Shown: positions 50,931-63,103 of the stretch, in pieces
Layout of the letters: each line of letters starts with the position of its first letter
How positions within the stretch are numbered: position 1 is the first letter of the stretch
NCBI GenBank assembly: GCA_032173965.1
Contig: CM063284.1
Location: 118,022,410 to 118,086,409, forward strand
Source of the DNA: Sitta carolinensis
Lineage: Eukaryota > Chordata > Aves > Passeriformes > Sittidae
DNA length: 64,000 nucleotides
Reading direction: 5' to 3'
Notes under the pieces: generated by a model
Databases searched by the model: none
The model's input: only the letters and a program-made list of their open reading frames with translations
What the model was told of the DNA's origin: nothing
Made by a program: the position numbers and the translations under genes

Positions 50931-53370
50931 GCATAAGATAACAGTGTTCAATCTTTCATGTAACTAACAGAGTTAATTTGCCTAAATGAAATCACTTTAT
51001 CAGCAATACTCTTCCCCTGCAAAAACCAAGGGATTATCATAGTCTGTTAAAACATACCAAACTGTGATCTGGAAAATGGGGGCGGGAGGGACTTCTTCTG
51101 TGCAATAATAGATTAGGAAAGCTATTTAGCCTTAAGCAAACTTGAGAGCTATGGAGGCTGAACCATGTGGAAGGAGACCATAAAGCTCCTTGCCTGTTCA
51201 GTAACCAAATGACTGCTGCTTAGTTAGCTGTAAGCTTCAGTTTGAGACCTTTTGCTCCCATATTTAATTAAAACATCATTGTCATCTTCTGTGAGTACTG
51301 AGCTGTAATACTGCAGGCCTATTCAAGATCTGTTTCTTAATTGGTCTTAAATAGGTTAATTGCAATTCAAGGAACAAGTCATTACCAGTGGGATGCAAGT
51401 GTATGATGCAATGGGACAGAGCATGAGCTATTGGCTGTAATGCCTGATGAACAGCATAGTTATTATTTTAAGGTTATGGCTGGAAACATTTTTATTACAT
51501 AGATTTCTGGAGTTTCCTTCACCTCCTCCTTCCTCCTTTTGCTCTGTGAAATCTACCCCTGCAGCTGTTACAAACTTCATGTTCACTGCTTGTGTGTCTC
51601 TGCACTAATGAAAGGGCTGGGAACCTTTGGTGAATGGCATAACGCTGATAATGGAGGGTTTAAGGGACCTTTCTCTTTCCTTTAATAATCAGTTGCAGAC
51701 TCAAGACAACAAAACCAATGTGAGTACCTGTGAGGTCTCACTGCCTATAGAAAACAGCCCTTGTACTCCCACGGGGTCCCCAGATTGTCTGTATGAGAGT
51801 GGTGTGAATATGTACCAGGGATTTAGTGGCAATGCCGTTGCATTATGAACACTTACAATTAAAGCATTTTAAAATGGTACTGCAAGTGTTTTCTGACTTG
51901 TCTGATATCACTAGGTTGAGTAACACTCTGCAGCTTCATTTTCAGTTGCATAAACTGATACTATTAATATATTAATGTTTCCTTGTGGTGGGCTCTGGAT
52001 AGCCAGCCTTTTCAGGAAATCTTGAAACAGTGTTGTATATGGAAAATGTATAGTTATATAATCCTCAGTAAGTCTAAGTAACTTACGCATTCAAGTAGGC
52101 AGATGCAGATTTTGCATGAATGTTTCAAGGAAAGTTGCATTTTTAATCCTTTCACTGGCTTCTAGTCCTGCCAGGCACACAGTAACATCACCTGGAAACT
52201 GAAGAGAGGATAATGTAAACCTCTTCAAGAGGCAACAAGACTGCTATCTTCCCCGAGAAACCTGAGCACAAGGGGCTCGCATGTGCCTTTCCATAAGGAA
52301 AAAAAAAAAAAATCTGACTAATTTCTCTGGCACTTGCTTTCACTTTCACTCATGTCTGCTTCAACCTACAGGTCCTGGTACAATTGTACCACCTGCCCTC
52401 TCAATGGCTGTAGTCCTGAGAAGGAAAACACTCTCTCTTCTGTATGTTTCAGAGTTTTATACCACTCACAGAAGTCCTGTCACTATATGAATGCATTTGC
52501 AGTAGCAAAGTGCCAAGAGGTATTCAGGGAACTTCCAAAGCATCTAACAACAAAGCTCTGGTGAGGTATGGGTTTCTCAGATAAGAATTTGACATATAGA
52601 AAGTCAAGGTGTTCTTGTATAATAAGAACGTAACAAAGATAAATTGTGTATTTTAGTTTCTGGGGCTGAAAGGCTTTCCCGTGGCTTTTTGAAACGTTTC
52701 CTAATGCTGCTTTCCTCAGAGAGGTTGTTCTTTAGCCAGATGCCCTGAACAGAGAACACTCTGTCCCCAGCTTCACTCTTAGCTTTCTGGTCAGTGTAGT
52801 CTCCAAAGAGCTTAGCTGTCAGCAGGATTCATAAATACAAATTTGATGCAACTTGGGGTTAAACCATGAGTTATTTTCTAAATTAGGACAAAGGTCTTAG
52901 TTGGCATTGAAAAAGGATATCAGGATAGTGGAGACCTGAAGTGCAATTCCGTATTTAGGAAGTTCCTGTCTCCTGCTATCCTGACTGGTATTTTGCTGGT
53001 TGGTAATAGCTCTAGACAATAGAGTTTGCTGTCATGACCAGATAAATCTGTATGCTTCCCCTTATTCTTGCATTTGACATAATAATTACCTAAAGAGTTT
53101 GTTTTCAAGGAGGTGCAAAAAAGCATGTTTAACATGCCTGAGCAAACACCCCAAGCATGCAGGCAGTGGCAATGTAGCAAGTGGATGGCAAAAATAAGGT
53201 TATTTTTAAGACTTTGCAAAACCTAAATCTGAACACTCAAAGCATGTCACATAGGTCACTGAACAGCTGTTAGACTGTGAGCACTCTCAGTCTGCATTCA
53301 AATCAGTGAGCTGGAGGTAAGAGAACAGATTTTCAAATACTGTGTGTTCTTCTTCAACTGCTTTTGTTAA
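50931..53370. other. Non-coding intergenic DNA
   Basis: No supported gene. The stretch 51260-51480 is rich in TTAATT/AATTAA-type homeodomain-like words and has the look of a conserved non-coding element. A short plus-strand frame ends at 51848 after a possible acceptor (TTTAATAATCAG near 51691), but it is too short to support. An A-run sits at about 52299-52312. Confidence 0.45.
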
Positions 53371-53965
53371 TCATAGAATCATATAAATATAGAATGTTAA
53401 GGATTGGAATGGATATTAAGGATCATCTATTCCCTCCACTTCTGAATGTATGGACACCTCACACTACACCAGGTTTCTCAAGGCCTTATCCAACCTGGCT
53501 TTGAATATTGCCAGTGTTGGGACGCCCACAACCTCCCAGGGCAACCTATTCCAGGGTCTAATCACCCTCACAGTGAGAAATTTCTTCCTAATATTAAACC
53601 TACATTTACCCTCTTTCAATTTCTACCATTGCACCTTGTTCTATTGCTACAGCTCCTGATGAAAGTCCCCCTTTGATTTCCCAAATAGATACTGGAAGGT
53701 TACACGGAGAATTTCATGCAACCTTCTCTTCTCCAAACTGGACAGCCCCACCTTCCTCCACCTCTCTTTGTAAGGGAGGTGCTCCAGGCCTCTTTTCTGC
53801 TTTGTGGCTCTCCTCTGGACTTGCACCAACAGTTCCCTGTCCTTATGTTGGGGGCCCTGGAACTGTGCTCAGCACTTCAGGTGGGGTCTCACGGGAGCAG
53901 AGGAGAGGGGGAGAATCCCCTCCTTCGACCTGCTGGCCATGCTGCTTTTGATACAGGTGGCTTGA
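53371..53965 (-). mobile_element. CR1 LINE 3' fragment, longest in the window
   Basis: About 600 bp of reverse-complemented CR1. It starts at the inverted tail AATCATAGAATCATATAAA, then the UTR blocks CAAGGCCTTATCCAACCTGG, CCTCCCAGGGCAACCTATTC and CAGTGAGAAATTTCTTCCTA, and continues into the end of ORF2 (CTCTTCTCCAAACTGG, GGGGCCCTGGAACTG, TGCTCAGCACTTCAGG). The three plus-strand frames of 76-92 codons here are antisense shadows. It is 5'-truncated near 53965. Confidence 0.95.
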
Positions 53966-56229
53966 AGTATTACAACTCTGACATTTTACAATGATTGGAA
54001 CTTTTCAGCTAAGAAAAAGTGGCAGCCCACAGTGTGTGGGATTCATTCGACCATACAGATATCTGCAGAGGAGACTCTATGTATGAGTTACCTGTCTTGA
54101 CCCCTTTGTTAGTGACAGGGAGACATCCTCTTTCAAGTTTTGATCCATCCCATCATAAAGCAGATGTCAAAGACTGGTCAGATATATTCTCCTTTTCTCT
54201 TGACCACTGAAGAAGCCAAGAAAAACAATCTCAGATATGGCCATGAGTTACTGCAGATGTTCAAATTTTTTTGAGTTTATGCAGTCCTTACACCTATGCT
54301 AAGAAAATCAGAACGAGGACCACATTTTTTGTTACATTAATGTTCAGGGAAATTTGATTCAGGAGAACACTAAGCAGTAAAACACAAACAGAAAGTTTTC
54401 ACCAGATAAATAGGGTCTTTAGAGGTACATTTAGATGACAACAGCAATATGAGGACTGAATAGAAAACTCAGTCTCAAACTTCACCAGAGAAGGTGAAGA
54501 CAAATAAAATATCATTAGTTTTGGGCCTTTTGGCAGTGGGAGGACCAACATCCTCCAAAATTTCCAAGAAAACAAGTGACATAATTATTGATGATCACTA
54601 CCTACAGAGATTTAAGGACTTTCACAAGTCAAGGCTTGCAGGCAGCAGTAATATCTCCCATCAGAACAGTTGGGAAGCTGCCATTGAGGAAAGCCATTGA
54701 GAAAACTGCAAGATTTTAGGTACACAATTTTTTTCTCTACAGCACTCTACTTTTTCAAACAAAGATGGGTAACTACTGAGCTAAATACACATGGAGAACC
54801 CTTGCCTGGTTCCAGAGTACCCACTAACATAAGGCCATATCTTAACTCACATTTAATTGTACACTATCAAATAGCCTTTCTTGTATCACTTTGTTATTTG
54901 TGGAATATGGTCCTATGTGAATATTAATCTCTTGCTGATAAATTACAACACTATTCTATCATATATGAAACTTCAGTCACAGGAAAAGAACAAAAGGTTC
55001 GCAAATGTGGTTTGGAACAAACACAGAAAAAACACTACAGTAAGTCAGGTGTAGGGGCAAATTGAAGAGCCGAGTAACTCAGACACATCAGTGTCCATGT
55101 GAAGGTATTTGCTGTATTTTTTCTACACCTCTTCTGTTCATATTTCCTCATCTTCCACTGTCCTCTACTGACAGAGATGACTGAAACCTACATTACAACT
55201 TGATATCTCTTTAAAAAAGTAACACGACAGGAACAAAACCTTATGCTTGAAATCTAAACACCCGTTTTGTCCATTTCTTCCAACTACTGTAAATTAAAAA
55301 AAAAAAAAAAAGATGAATCTAGGATTTTAAGTTATTTCTATTAAGCAAAGGATTTCACTCTTGTTCTAGCCTAACAAATTGTTTCCCCTTGATAATACTT
55401 AAAGTATAGTAAATATTTGGGAAAAATGAAACAAAATTTTTCCTACAGAAATTCAAGGTACATGACCTTATTACCAATCCTAGTTTGTCAGATGTGAACT
55501 CCTGTGTTGTCACAAGGTAAATACAAGGCATTTTTATATTTTCATTTGCTCTTTTCCATTCATCCAGAGGTTGGAAGCCTCTAAAAGTAACATGTATGTT
55601 ACAGTACCATCTACATTCTTTCTTGCATTTCTTACAGCTGCAATTTTGTAATTTTATAAGTCGATTACTTTTCTATTGCTCTACAGGTTCCCTGCTGAAT
55701 TATTCTTTATAAAATTACAATTGTTAACTTAGAAAAAAACTATGTGCACCAAGACATAAGTTGTCCTGAAGTTCTGGAAAATAATCAGAAAAGAACATAG
55801 CAGGAAAGGCAGTTAGGAATAGAAGGCCTTTTTCAAGTTGCAGGAATAATTCTTCTGGCCAAAGGTCCAGACAAGGGGAAAAAAATTTAAAGCATAAATT
55901 CTAGCACTGTGAATGTAAACACTAATAAAGATAGGAAAAGAAAATATTGAAAACAGTTTGATAGAAGTACAAAAACAATAACAAGAATGTTTGTCATAAC
56001 AGAGAAGAAATTGTGTGAAACCACTTTTAAGGGCTGAGACTCAAATTTGAATAGAGCTGTCAAGAATCAAAATGCTACAGGGAAAAAATCTGGGTGAATT
56101 CTCTGTGTTGATGGCTGCTCTAGAAGAAGACACACAGGAACCTTTCTGTACAGGGAACAAGTTGTAGGAAGAAGTATCAAAAATCCCAATGAGGAGAGAA
56201 TGCCATGACAGTCTTTCAGGAAGCCTCTT
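53966..56229. other. Non-coding intergenic DNA
   Basis: AT-rich, with no gene and no recognised repeat apart from an A-run at 55296-55310. Short plus-strand frames between 54019 and 54927 carry no domain and no splice pairing. Confidence 0.55.
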
Positions 56230-56800
56230 CTAGAGGCTGGAGACACTTCTGTTGGAATTAAAAATAATCTGGAAAGAGGGATGACAAAGTTGCAGATGAT
56301 TCAAAATCATTCATGGTAGTAAATGTCTACAAGGAGTTACAACAGGATGTCATGGTGCTGAATGACTAAGAATAATATAGGAAATTCAATATCCAGAAGC
56401 ATCAAATAATGCAATAGGGGAAAACAATCATCAACTATGCATACACAGTGAGATGCTTTAATTTAGCTATTATTGCTCAGCAAAGTTTTTCATACCTCAC
56501 TCATTGTGGGTATGAAGATTTAAGCTTATTATTCAGAGGCAATAAAAAAATCCCAGCCTAGATTGTTAGAAAATATTGGGAAAGGAATTAAAAACAAACC
56601 AGGAAGATCATTATACTATTGTGAATCCCTGTGTGTCCCATGAGTTCTGCATGCTGTTGGTTCCTTCTATATCAGGAAGGATACAGTTGAAGAGTGTGAA
56701 AATGGAGATCAGAAGAACAGAGAAAGGCTTCCTTCATGAACAGAGATTAAATATACTCAACTCCACTCAATCTGGGAACATTTGAGGTCAAGTCTAAAGT
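56230..56800 (+). mobile_element. Old, diverged CR1 LINE copy (end of ORF2)
   Basis: Plus-strand text follows the end of the reverse-transcriptase ORF and the start of the 3' region of an ancient CR1/L3-like lineage: CTGGAAAGAGGGATGACAAA, TTGCAGATGATTCAAAATC, GGAAATTCAATATCCAG, then GGAATTAAAAACAAACCAGG, CTGCATGCTGTTGGTTCC, AGAAGAACAGAGAAAGG and GAACAGAGATTAAATATACT. Stops and indels occur throughout. It is clearly older than the CR1 3' ends elsewhere in the window, whose tails are intact. Confidence 0.72.
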
Positions 56801-58105
56801 CACAAACATAGAGATGAAGAACTGGGAGCAGCTAGTTGTTGCATATCTCTCTTTTACAGAAAAAAGTGCATAACCAGGCAGCAAAACAAAAATACATTAT
56901 TTTTTCACATGGTAATTAAGTTGTAGAGCTCATTTCAAGTATATCATAGACCCATATGTACATGGGTGTAAAAATAGGGCTGTTTAAGAAGGATGTGGCT
57001 GGCATGTCCAGCCCACAAAGTACCTAAGATTGCACAAAAGAGGAGTGTGTTTGAGGGGAATGTTGAGATGCACATGCTCTAGCATTGTCATATGTTATTA
57101 AAGAACACATACTGGATAGAATAAACTGAGGCCTGACCCAGTGTGAGGAGATGTACAGAGTCCAGTACATCACAGAAGCTATCCAGGCTTTCACCATCTC
57201 TAGTTAATATCAGTTGGTGCCTGTCTAGAGCTAACTGGGGATTTCTCTGCTTGAGAAACATCTTTAAGAAACAACACTGTCTCTATGTGCCACATGGGAT
57301 CACTTAGGAGGAATAAAGAAGAGGTTTTTTATGAAGAGAAAAGTATTAAGAGTGACTGTTACTGGCCTCATTTGGGGACTGGAGGGAGATTAGGAAATCT
57401 GAGAAATTTCAGAAAACAGACTTTTCTTTTCCTCTCTTAATAAACATACAAACTCTGTAAGGCACTATGTCCTGCTGTAAGTTATGTCCTACCTATGTCT
57501 GGTAATAGATGCAAACATCTCTCCTTATGATCTCTCTTAATGATGGACATTCTTCTTTGCAGACAAACATTTTGCTCATTTCTGTTTTTAGAGATGCTAT
57601 AAATCTTACCTCATGCTTGTTGCTGAAACTGCTTGCAGCAGGAATGGGAAAACAATGGTTGCAGAAAAGATTATGTTTCAAGAAATTAAACTAACATAGT
57701 ACCAAAGCCTTCTGTAGCAATAATTTTGCTGTGTCTCAGTATTTGGTGTCTTTGTGCTGTGTTATTTCCCACATCTGGGCCTTGGCAGGTGGAGAGGTGC
57801 ACTTAACTTCCTTCAGCTCCGTGCCATTACACTGTATATTGTTTTCACTGTTAGCACAGATGTAACTGTAAAAGCTTACTTGAATGGGAGCTGTGAGAGC
57901 TTGGGAAAACCCACCTGGAAAACCAGCTTGTTTTTTTTTAAAATATATTTTATTCAGAATAGCTTACCAAACTTGTAGGCTTAGGGAGAGCTTAAATAAA
58001 ACCAATGTAGAGTTTTAAATGGGGAGAGTGGAAAGGTTCATGAATCAGAAATACAAGACCATAATAAAAAGAATAGATGGTCAAGAGTTAATGGTCAATC
58101 AGAAG

Positions 58106-58116
58106 CAGATGGCGCC
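58106..58116 (+). promoter_or_regulatory. CTCF-like core motif
   Basis: CAGATGGCGCC fits the conserved half YAGRKGGCRS of the CTCF motif; the preceding four bases (GAAG) fit poorly. Such a CpG-bearing word is uncommon in this AT-rich stretch. It points rightward, so together with the motif at 431 it makes a divergent pair, not a convergent loop pair. Confidence 0.3.
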
Positions 58117-58144
58117 ACTCATCATTGATTTTGTAGATGAAATG

Positions 58145-58152
58145 TATATAAG
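58145..58152 (+). promoter_or_regulatory. TATA-like box
   Basis: TATATAAG lies 30-40 bp upstream of a slightly GC-richer 400-bp stretch. The layout resembles a small promoter or the R/U5 part of an old LTR, but no polyadenylation signal, terminal TG...CA pair or primer-binding site was confirmed. Confidence 0.25.
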
Positions 58153-61100
58153 AGCATAGACTGGGACAGTGGAACCACCAAAAGTTTGAGCAAGAAATTG
58201 TCTTACCCCTCTGCCCTGGAAAGGATACACACTTGCTGCTCTCCTGACAGCCTGCTGAGGCTGTGGGAAGTAGGCTGGACTCTAAAAAATGGCAGCCTAG
58301 GACTAAGGATTCGGTGAGACTAATGGATTCAACATGGACATTTCGTGTCTACTGATGACAAATGAAAAGTGTCTCTTTATAGCTGCTAGCTGTGAAGACA
58401 CCATGGCTTTACAGCAGCAGCAGTGAAGACACTCCTGGCCAAAGATGGGCTTTCAAAGTAGCCATGAAATTCTTCTCATGTGGAGCAAGGCTGTACAGAT
58501 GTGTTGTGGAAATGAAGGGTCTGAAGAGGGGCACAGAGAGTTGTTCCTGGCAATGATTCACTAGGAGGAAAGAGCAAAGTTTCAATGTTTGGAATGAGTC
58601 AGCTCTCCTGTCTAGTCAATGGGGGCAGGAGCACCCCTGTATGCTGTCTGTACAGAGTTACTGTTATAAGTTCAGCATGATTGGTCAGAAATATTGCAAA
58701 GACATCTGTGGTAAGGTCATCAATTGAGGAGTGAACAATTTTTGCTTTTGTTTCGTTTGGAAAAGCAATATTTACAGCACCCCTAGACGTTCCCACATTA
58801 TTTTCTTCCCCAGGAATCCTCTTACTTCCTAAGAGCAAGGGCCAACACCTCAAAACTGAGCTGGACACCAAATAATAATGAATAGAAAGGAAAAATTTCC
58901 AGCAACTTTTAAATTTCTGAACACTTAAATCCAGAAACACTAGTTCTTCCCATCTTCTTCAGAAAATGAGGCACATTCTAGGAAGAAATCTCTAAAGTAT
59001 GAAAGCATACCATTCATTTCTACAAGAGGTCACTTAATTTGAAAATAAACACCTTGTTTTAATTTGAGTGTGGGGGTGTAACTATTTAGACAATTAATGA
59101 TAATGAATATGCAAAACCCAGAGCCTCAGTGATTTTAGCCCTGGGGACAACAAACTAAAATGGTACTATTTGCAGTACAGAATTAGCCAAACAGGCATGA
59201 TACACATTTACAGAAGGGCATCAATGTCCCAAAGAACTAAATGGAGATGAAGATAGGACAAAATATTCAAAATCTAAGGAAAGAGGTGTTTTTTCCATCA
59301 TAAATCAAGAGAACTGATCATTTCAAGGATTTGTTTGGGTTTTATAATGCATGAAGTGTTTCATACTGTCCTTTGAGTAAATTATTCTTAGTTGGATGAT
59401 TTCTTAAAGGTTTGGAAACAGAAAACAGGTTTCAGAACTCAATTTTCCACTCATAATTTAAGTAAATGTTTTTTTCAGTGTTAGCTCAGTTCTATATCTC
59501 ACCCAGTGAGCAAAATAAAATAGAAAAGAAACAACAAAGAAGATATAGGTTAGAGGTCAAGTCCTGATGCAGTATAAATGGATGTCACTTCTCTGATTTT
59601 AATTTTGCTAAACCACTTTGGACCTAGCTATCTTGGAAAAAATTCAATCTATCATGTACTTAGTCTGAATTTAAAAACTAGGCAATCTTATTTTTCTTCC
59701 AACCCTATTTCTCTGAAGCGTCAATATGTGTTTTTTGCAAAAGGATATGAGAATTAAACCATGAGGTCACACCATCCTATTCATAAATCTGCAGCCTCCA
59801 AGGTTGTGATCTGCCTGGAATTCTTTTTTTGTTCGTGTCCCTTTTGGAAACAACCCCCCTGAATTCTTAGTATAATTTATGATTTATAATTTAGTCTTGG
59901 CATATTTAGAATTTTATTTTTTCTTTTGTAGATTTATTGACCCATTTCCCAAAAGCATGGATTTGTCAGGCTCTGGCATTGTCTGTAATATGGAACTCAG
60001 AGCATCTGTTATTGGAGGTGGTTGCTTTTCAGTCTGTACCTTGCTGCATATCAGGATGTGAACTGCATATAAGCATGTGAACACCACATAATTTTCATCT
60101 AAAATGAAAGCATAAAAGGTAGAAAAGATCCAGAAGAGCTTCAGGCATGTCCATAGCAAAGCTAAGAAGATAGGTAAAGAGACAAGCCTAAGCCAGATAC
60201 TGTGTAAACATGATGCTCACAGCAGAGTTACAATGGACCCAGTGAATTTATTACTACTCTCCTGAAAGTTGTCAGAACAAAACCTGTCACTTACTTATTT
60301 GTGTCATGGCAGAGAGATAGATAAGAGCAGTTTCTTAGTGCATCTTGGCTCTACTTATTCTTAGGTTTTACAAACTGAGGATGGGACTTGGAGCAAACTG
60401 GTCTGTAGCACCATGACTGGCTCTTTGCATTATTTCAGTAAAAAATAATTCCACTGCAGTAAACTGAATTACATACAAGAAAATATTGTCTGTGTTTACA
60501 GAATCAAACTCGTTCACTTCACTGGCATAATTCACATTTTCAGTGACATGATTTGGTAGAATCAGTGGTAATGCGAGTATTGTAGCTCTGGAGTAAATCT
60601 GGAGTACATACCAAATTTTATCCATGTGCTATTGAAAACATCTTACTGGGCATTAAGGAATGTATTTTGCAACAAAACATTTATAATAGAAATGAATCAT
60701 TGGCAAACAAATCTGCTTTACTGTATGACGGAATGTAGTGCAATGTTATGCAATTTTTACCAGGAACAACCATCCTCCTGCTACCATTAAGGGCATAAAA
60801 TTATTTGGTATTCTCCCAAGAGAGTTATTCCCCATCAGAAATATTTCCTTTAACCAATTTATCTGTTGCTGTCAAAAATACATATTTTTAAAACTTTATT
60901 TCTAGAGAGTCATTAAGTGATTAAAACCAAATGAGAGGAAAGCAGACAGTTGGTAGCACAACATAAATCATAATCGAAAACATCCTGGTAGTATAACACC
61001 GCCAGACATTTTGAATGGTTTGTGAGGCTCTGAAGAGTTCCACGGTAGTATGGCTTTTTAACATCCTGCTCAGTAGTTAAAGGGTATTCAGCCTGATCTG

Positions 61101-62945
61101 CTTTTGTTGATAGCTGATATTATTTGACATTTTAACAAGGTTCTGTATTTGCAGAAGCATCTTATGGCACCACTTTCAACATCAGAGTCTATCACAAAAA
61201 ACATTTCAACTGTTTTGCAAACAAACTTTCTTCCAGTTAATAATTAAACAGAGGAACAGCTTGCAGTATATGCTTGGAACTAATTTTACTATATATAGTT
61301 GGAAATGACAAGAGCACATGAAGATGTGACTGAAGCCTGGTAGCATTTAAATACTCAGTACTTCCTCTGTTACCTTGACTAGTGTAAAGTTGGTTCCCAA
61401 GGTAAAAACTAAGTGGTCTGCTGGCATATGGTACAACCTCCATTTGAGCGCTAAAAGCTGGATACTGTTTTTGTGAAACAGATGTTGTTGAGTGCAGCAA
61501 TGCACAACTGACTCTATCTAACAGCTGGGAATCCTTCGTGACCCATATAGCTAGAAATAAACATGGTCCTATGCTTGGCAAAAGTGTAAGGAAGCAAATT
61601 TTCATTTGTTAAGGGCTTATCAAAATGAAGAATAAATGTTTTTAGCCATAAACTGATTTTATTCACAAGAGTAATCTTTCCAGCAGCTTATGCGATGGCC
61701 TCATAATATTACAGGCACCCTTTGCCAGATGAAGGCTGCAGTTGCACTGACATATAGTGCAGATGGAAAATAAACATCTGCCTCAATCAAGAGAGAAGAC
61801 CAAAGACAAGGTTGACGAATATTATCTGGCATGACTATCTTTGCAGGAAAGCATATAAATGCTACAGGACCAAAACCACTGGCATCGTCTGGTGTTGTCC
61901 TTATGTGGTTACTGACCATGAAGAGAGATGATTAGTATGCACTCTCCAAGGAGGAGTAGTGCAGATGCTCAGGATGATATGATTCCAACTCACTGGTATG
62001 TGTTTTGCTATAGCCATACTATGCTAGCAACAGAACAGTTTGAAATATTTTTGTTCTCAGCATTTCAATGACATTTGGTATCCTCAAATGTACTTCTTTT
62101 TGGGGGGCGTCAGGAAAGAGGTTGTCTAGTAGCAATTACGTTGTTAAGCATAATTAAAAAAAATTATATAGTGGCAATTTTCAGCAATTTTTCTCTTAAA
62201 TATGTTTAGGAAAATAGTGTTTCTGTCCTGCTTTGAACACAGCACTTTTAGAGAAAGAGTTAAATGTAAACATAACTCAATTGTCAGCAAACTGTTTGAC
62301 TTATTCCCATTTTACCTTTGGGAGGAGAGTAGTAGCACATTTTACTCTACATGTGTGCATGTATGCACATCCTGAGTCAATATGGGATTCCTCTAATTGT
62401 CTGATTCTCCCACAAAGGATTACACACTGCAGGATGGCTGTAGCTTCACAGGTTTTGTTTTTCTAGGAGTGTTTCTTTGTCAGAATAAAATAGGAATCTT
62501 ACCAGTTTTTGCTCATTTTGATGGCCTCTGATTTCATATCTAATATTTGACTGTATAAGTTCAAACTGCCTGTAATTTGCTCCAGAATAGAGTTACCCAG
62601 GAGGGGCATATTAATGATTGTTCATTCTTAATTAGTGGTTTCAATTTGGTAAGAATGACATGCATGATGCATATTAGCTAAATTAGTGGGAAACTTATTA
62701 AAGACAAAAAACAATTTTAGCATGAGCATGAAGGTGTAAATTTGAAAGTTGGAGATTTCAGATCTAAACAAATCCTGGCAAACTACCAGCAACGTGCCCA
62801 ACAGAGTTAAAAAATCCCAACAACCTCATGATATTGAACACTGTTTCCATTAAGTTCCAGAACTCTGAGCCACAGAAGAATCTTTTTTTCTTTAAGAAAT
62901 AAAAATTTACTTTGTAGATATTACCTTTTGAAGTCCAAAAATAAG

Positions 62946-63103
62946 AAAGGAAGAGGAAACAGAAAAGGAAAGGGAAAGGGAAAGGAAAAGGAAAAGAAAA
63001 GGAAAGGAAAAGGAAAAGGAAAAGGAAAAGGAAAAGGAAAAGGAAAAGGAAAAGGAAAAGGAAAAGGAAAAGGAAAAGGAAAAGGAAAAAGGAAGAAAAG
63101 GTA
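62946..63103. repeat. Purine-rich (GGAAAA)n microsatellite
   Basis: An irregular GGAAA/GGGAAA lead-in from 62946 gives way to a perfect GGAAAA array at 63006-63089 (14 units), ending after an extra A. One strand is wholly purine for about 140 bp, so triplex formation is conceivable. The Lys/Gly and Ser/Phe repeat frames across it are artefacts. Confidence 0.97.

Larger units (their letters stand above)
56801..62945. other. Non-coding intergenic DNA
   Basis: No supported gene. Segment 58100-58560 is a little GC-richer and holds a CTCF-like core and a TATA-like box. Several minus-strand frames of 72-122 codons cluster at 59914-61919 without recognisable domains or a common frame. The stretch 62600-62770 is dense in ATTAG/TAAT words and may be a conserved non-coding element. 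Confidence 0.45.

Noticed and set aside
53446..53994. Four overlapping plus-strand frames of 69-92 codons
   Set aside because: They lie mostly or wholly within the antisense of a CR1 fragment (53371-53965) and reflect its composition, not a host gene.
61237..61919. Two minus-strand frames (122 and 72 codons), the first with a hydrophobic start
   Set aside because: They are separate frames with stops between them, no recognised family and no poly(A) tail or splice sites to support a retrocopy or gene.
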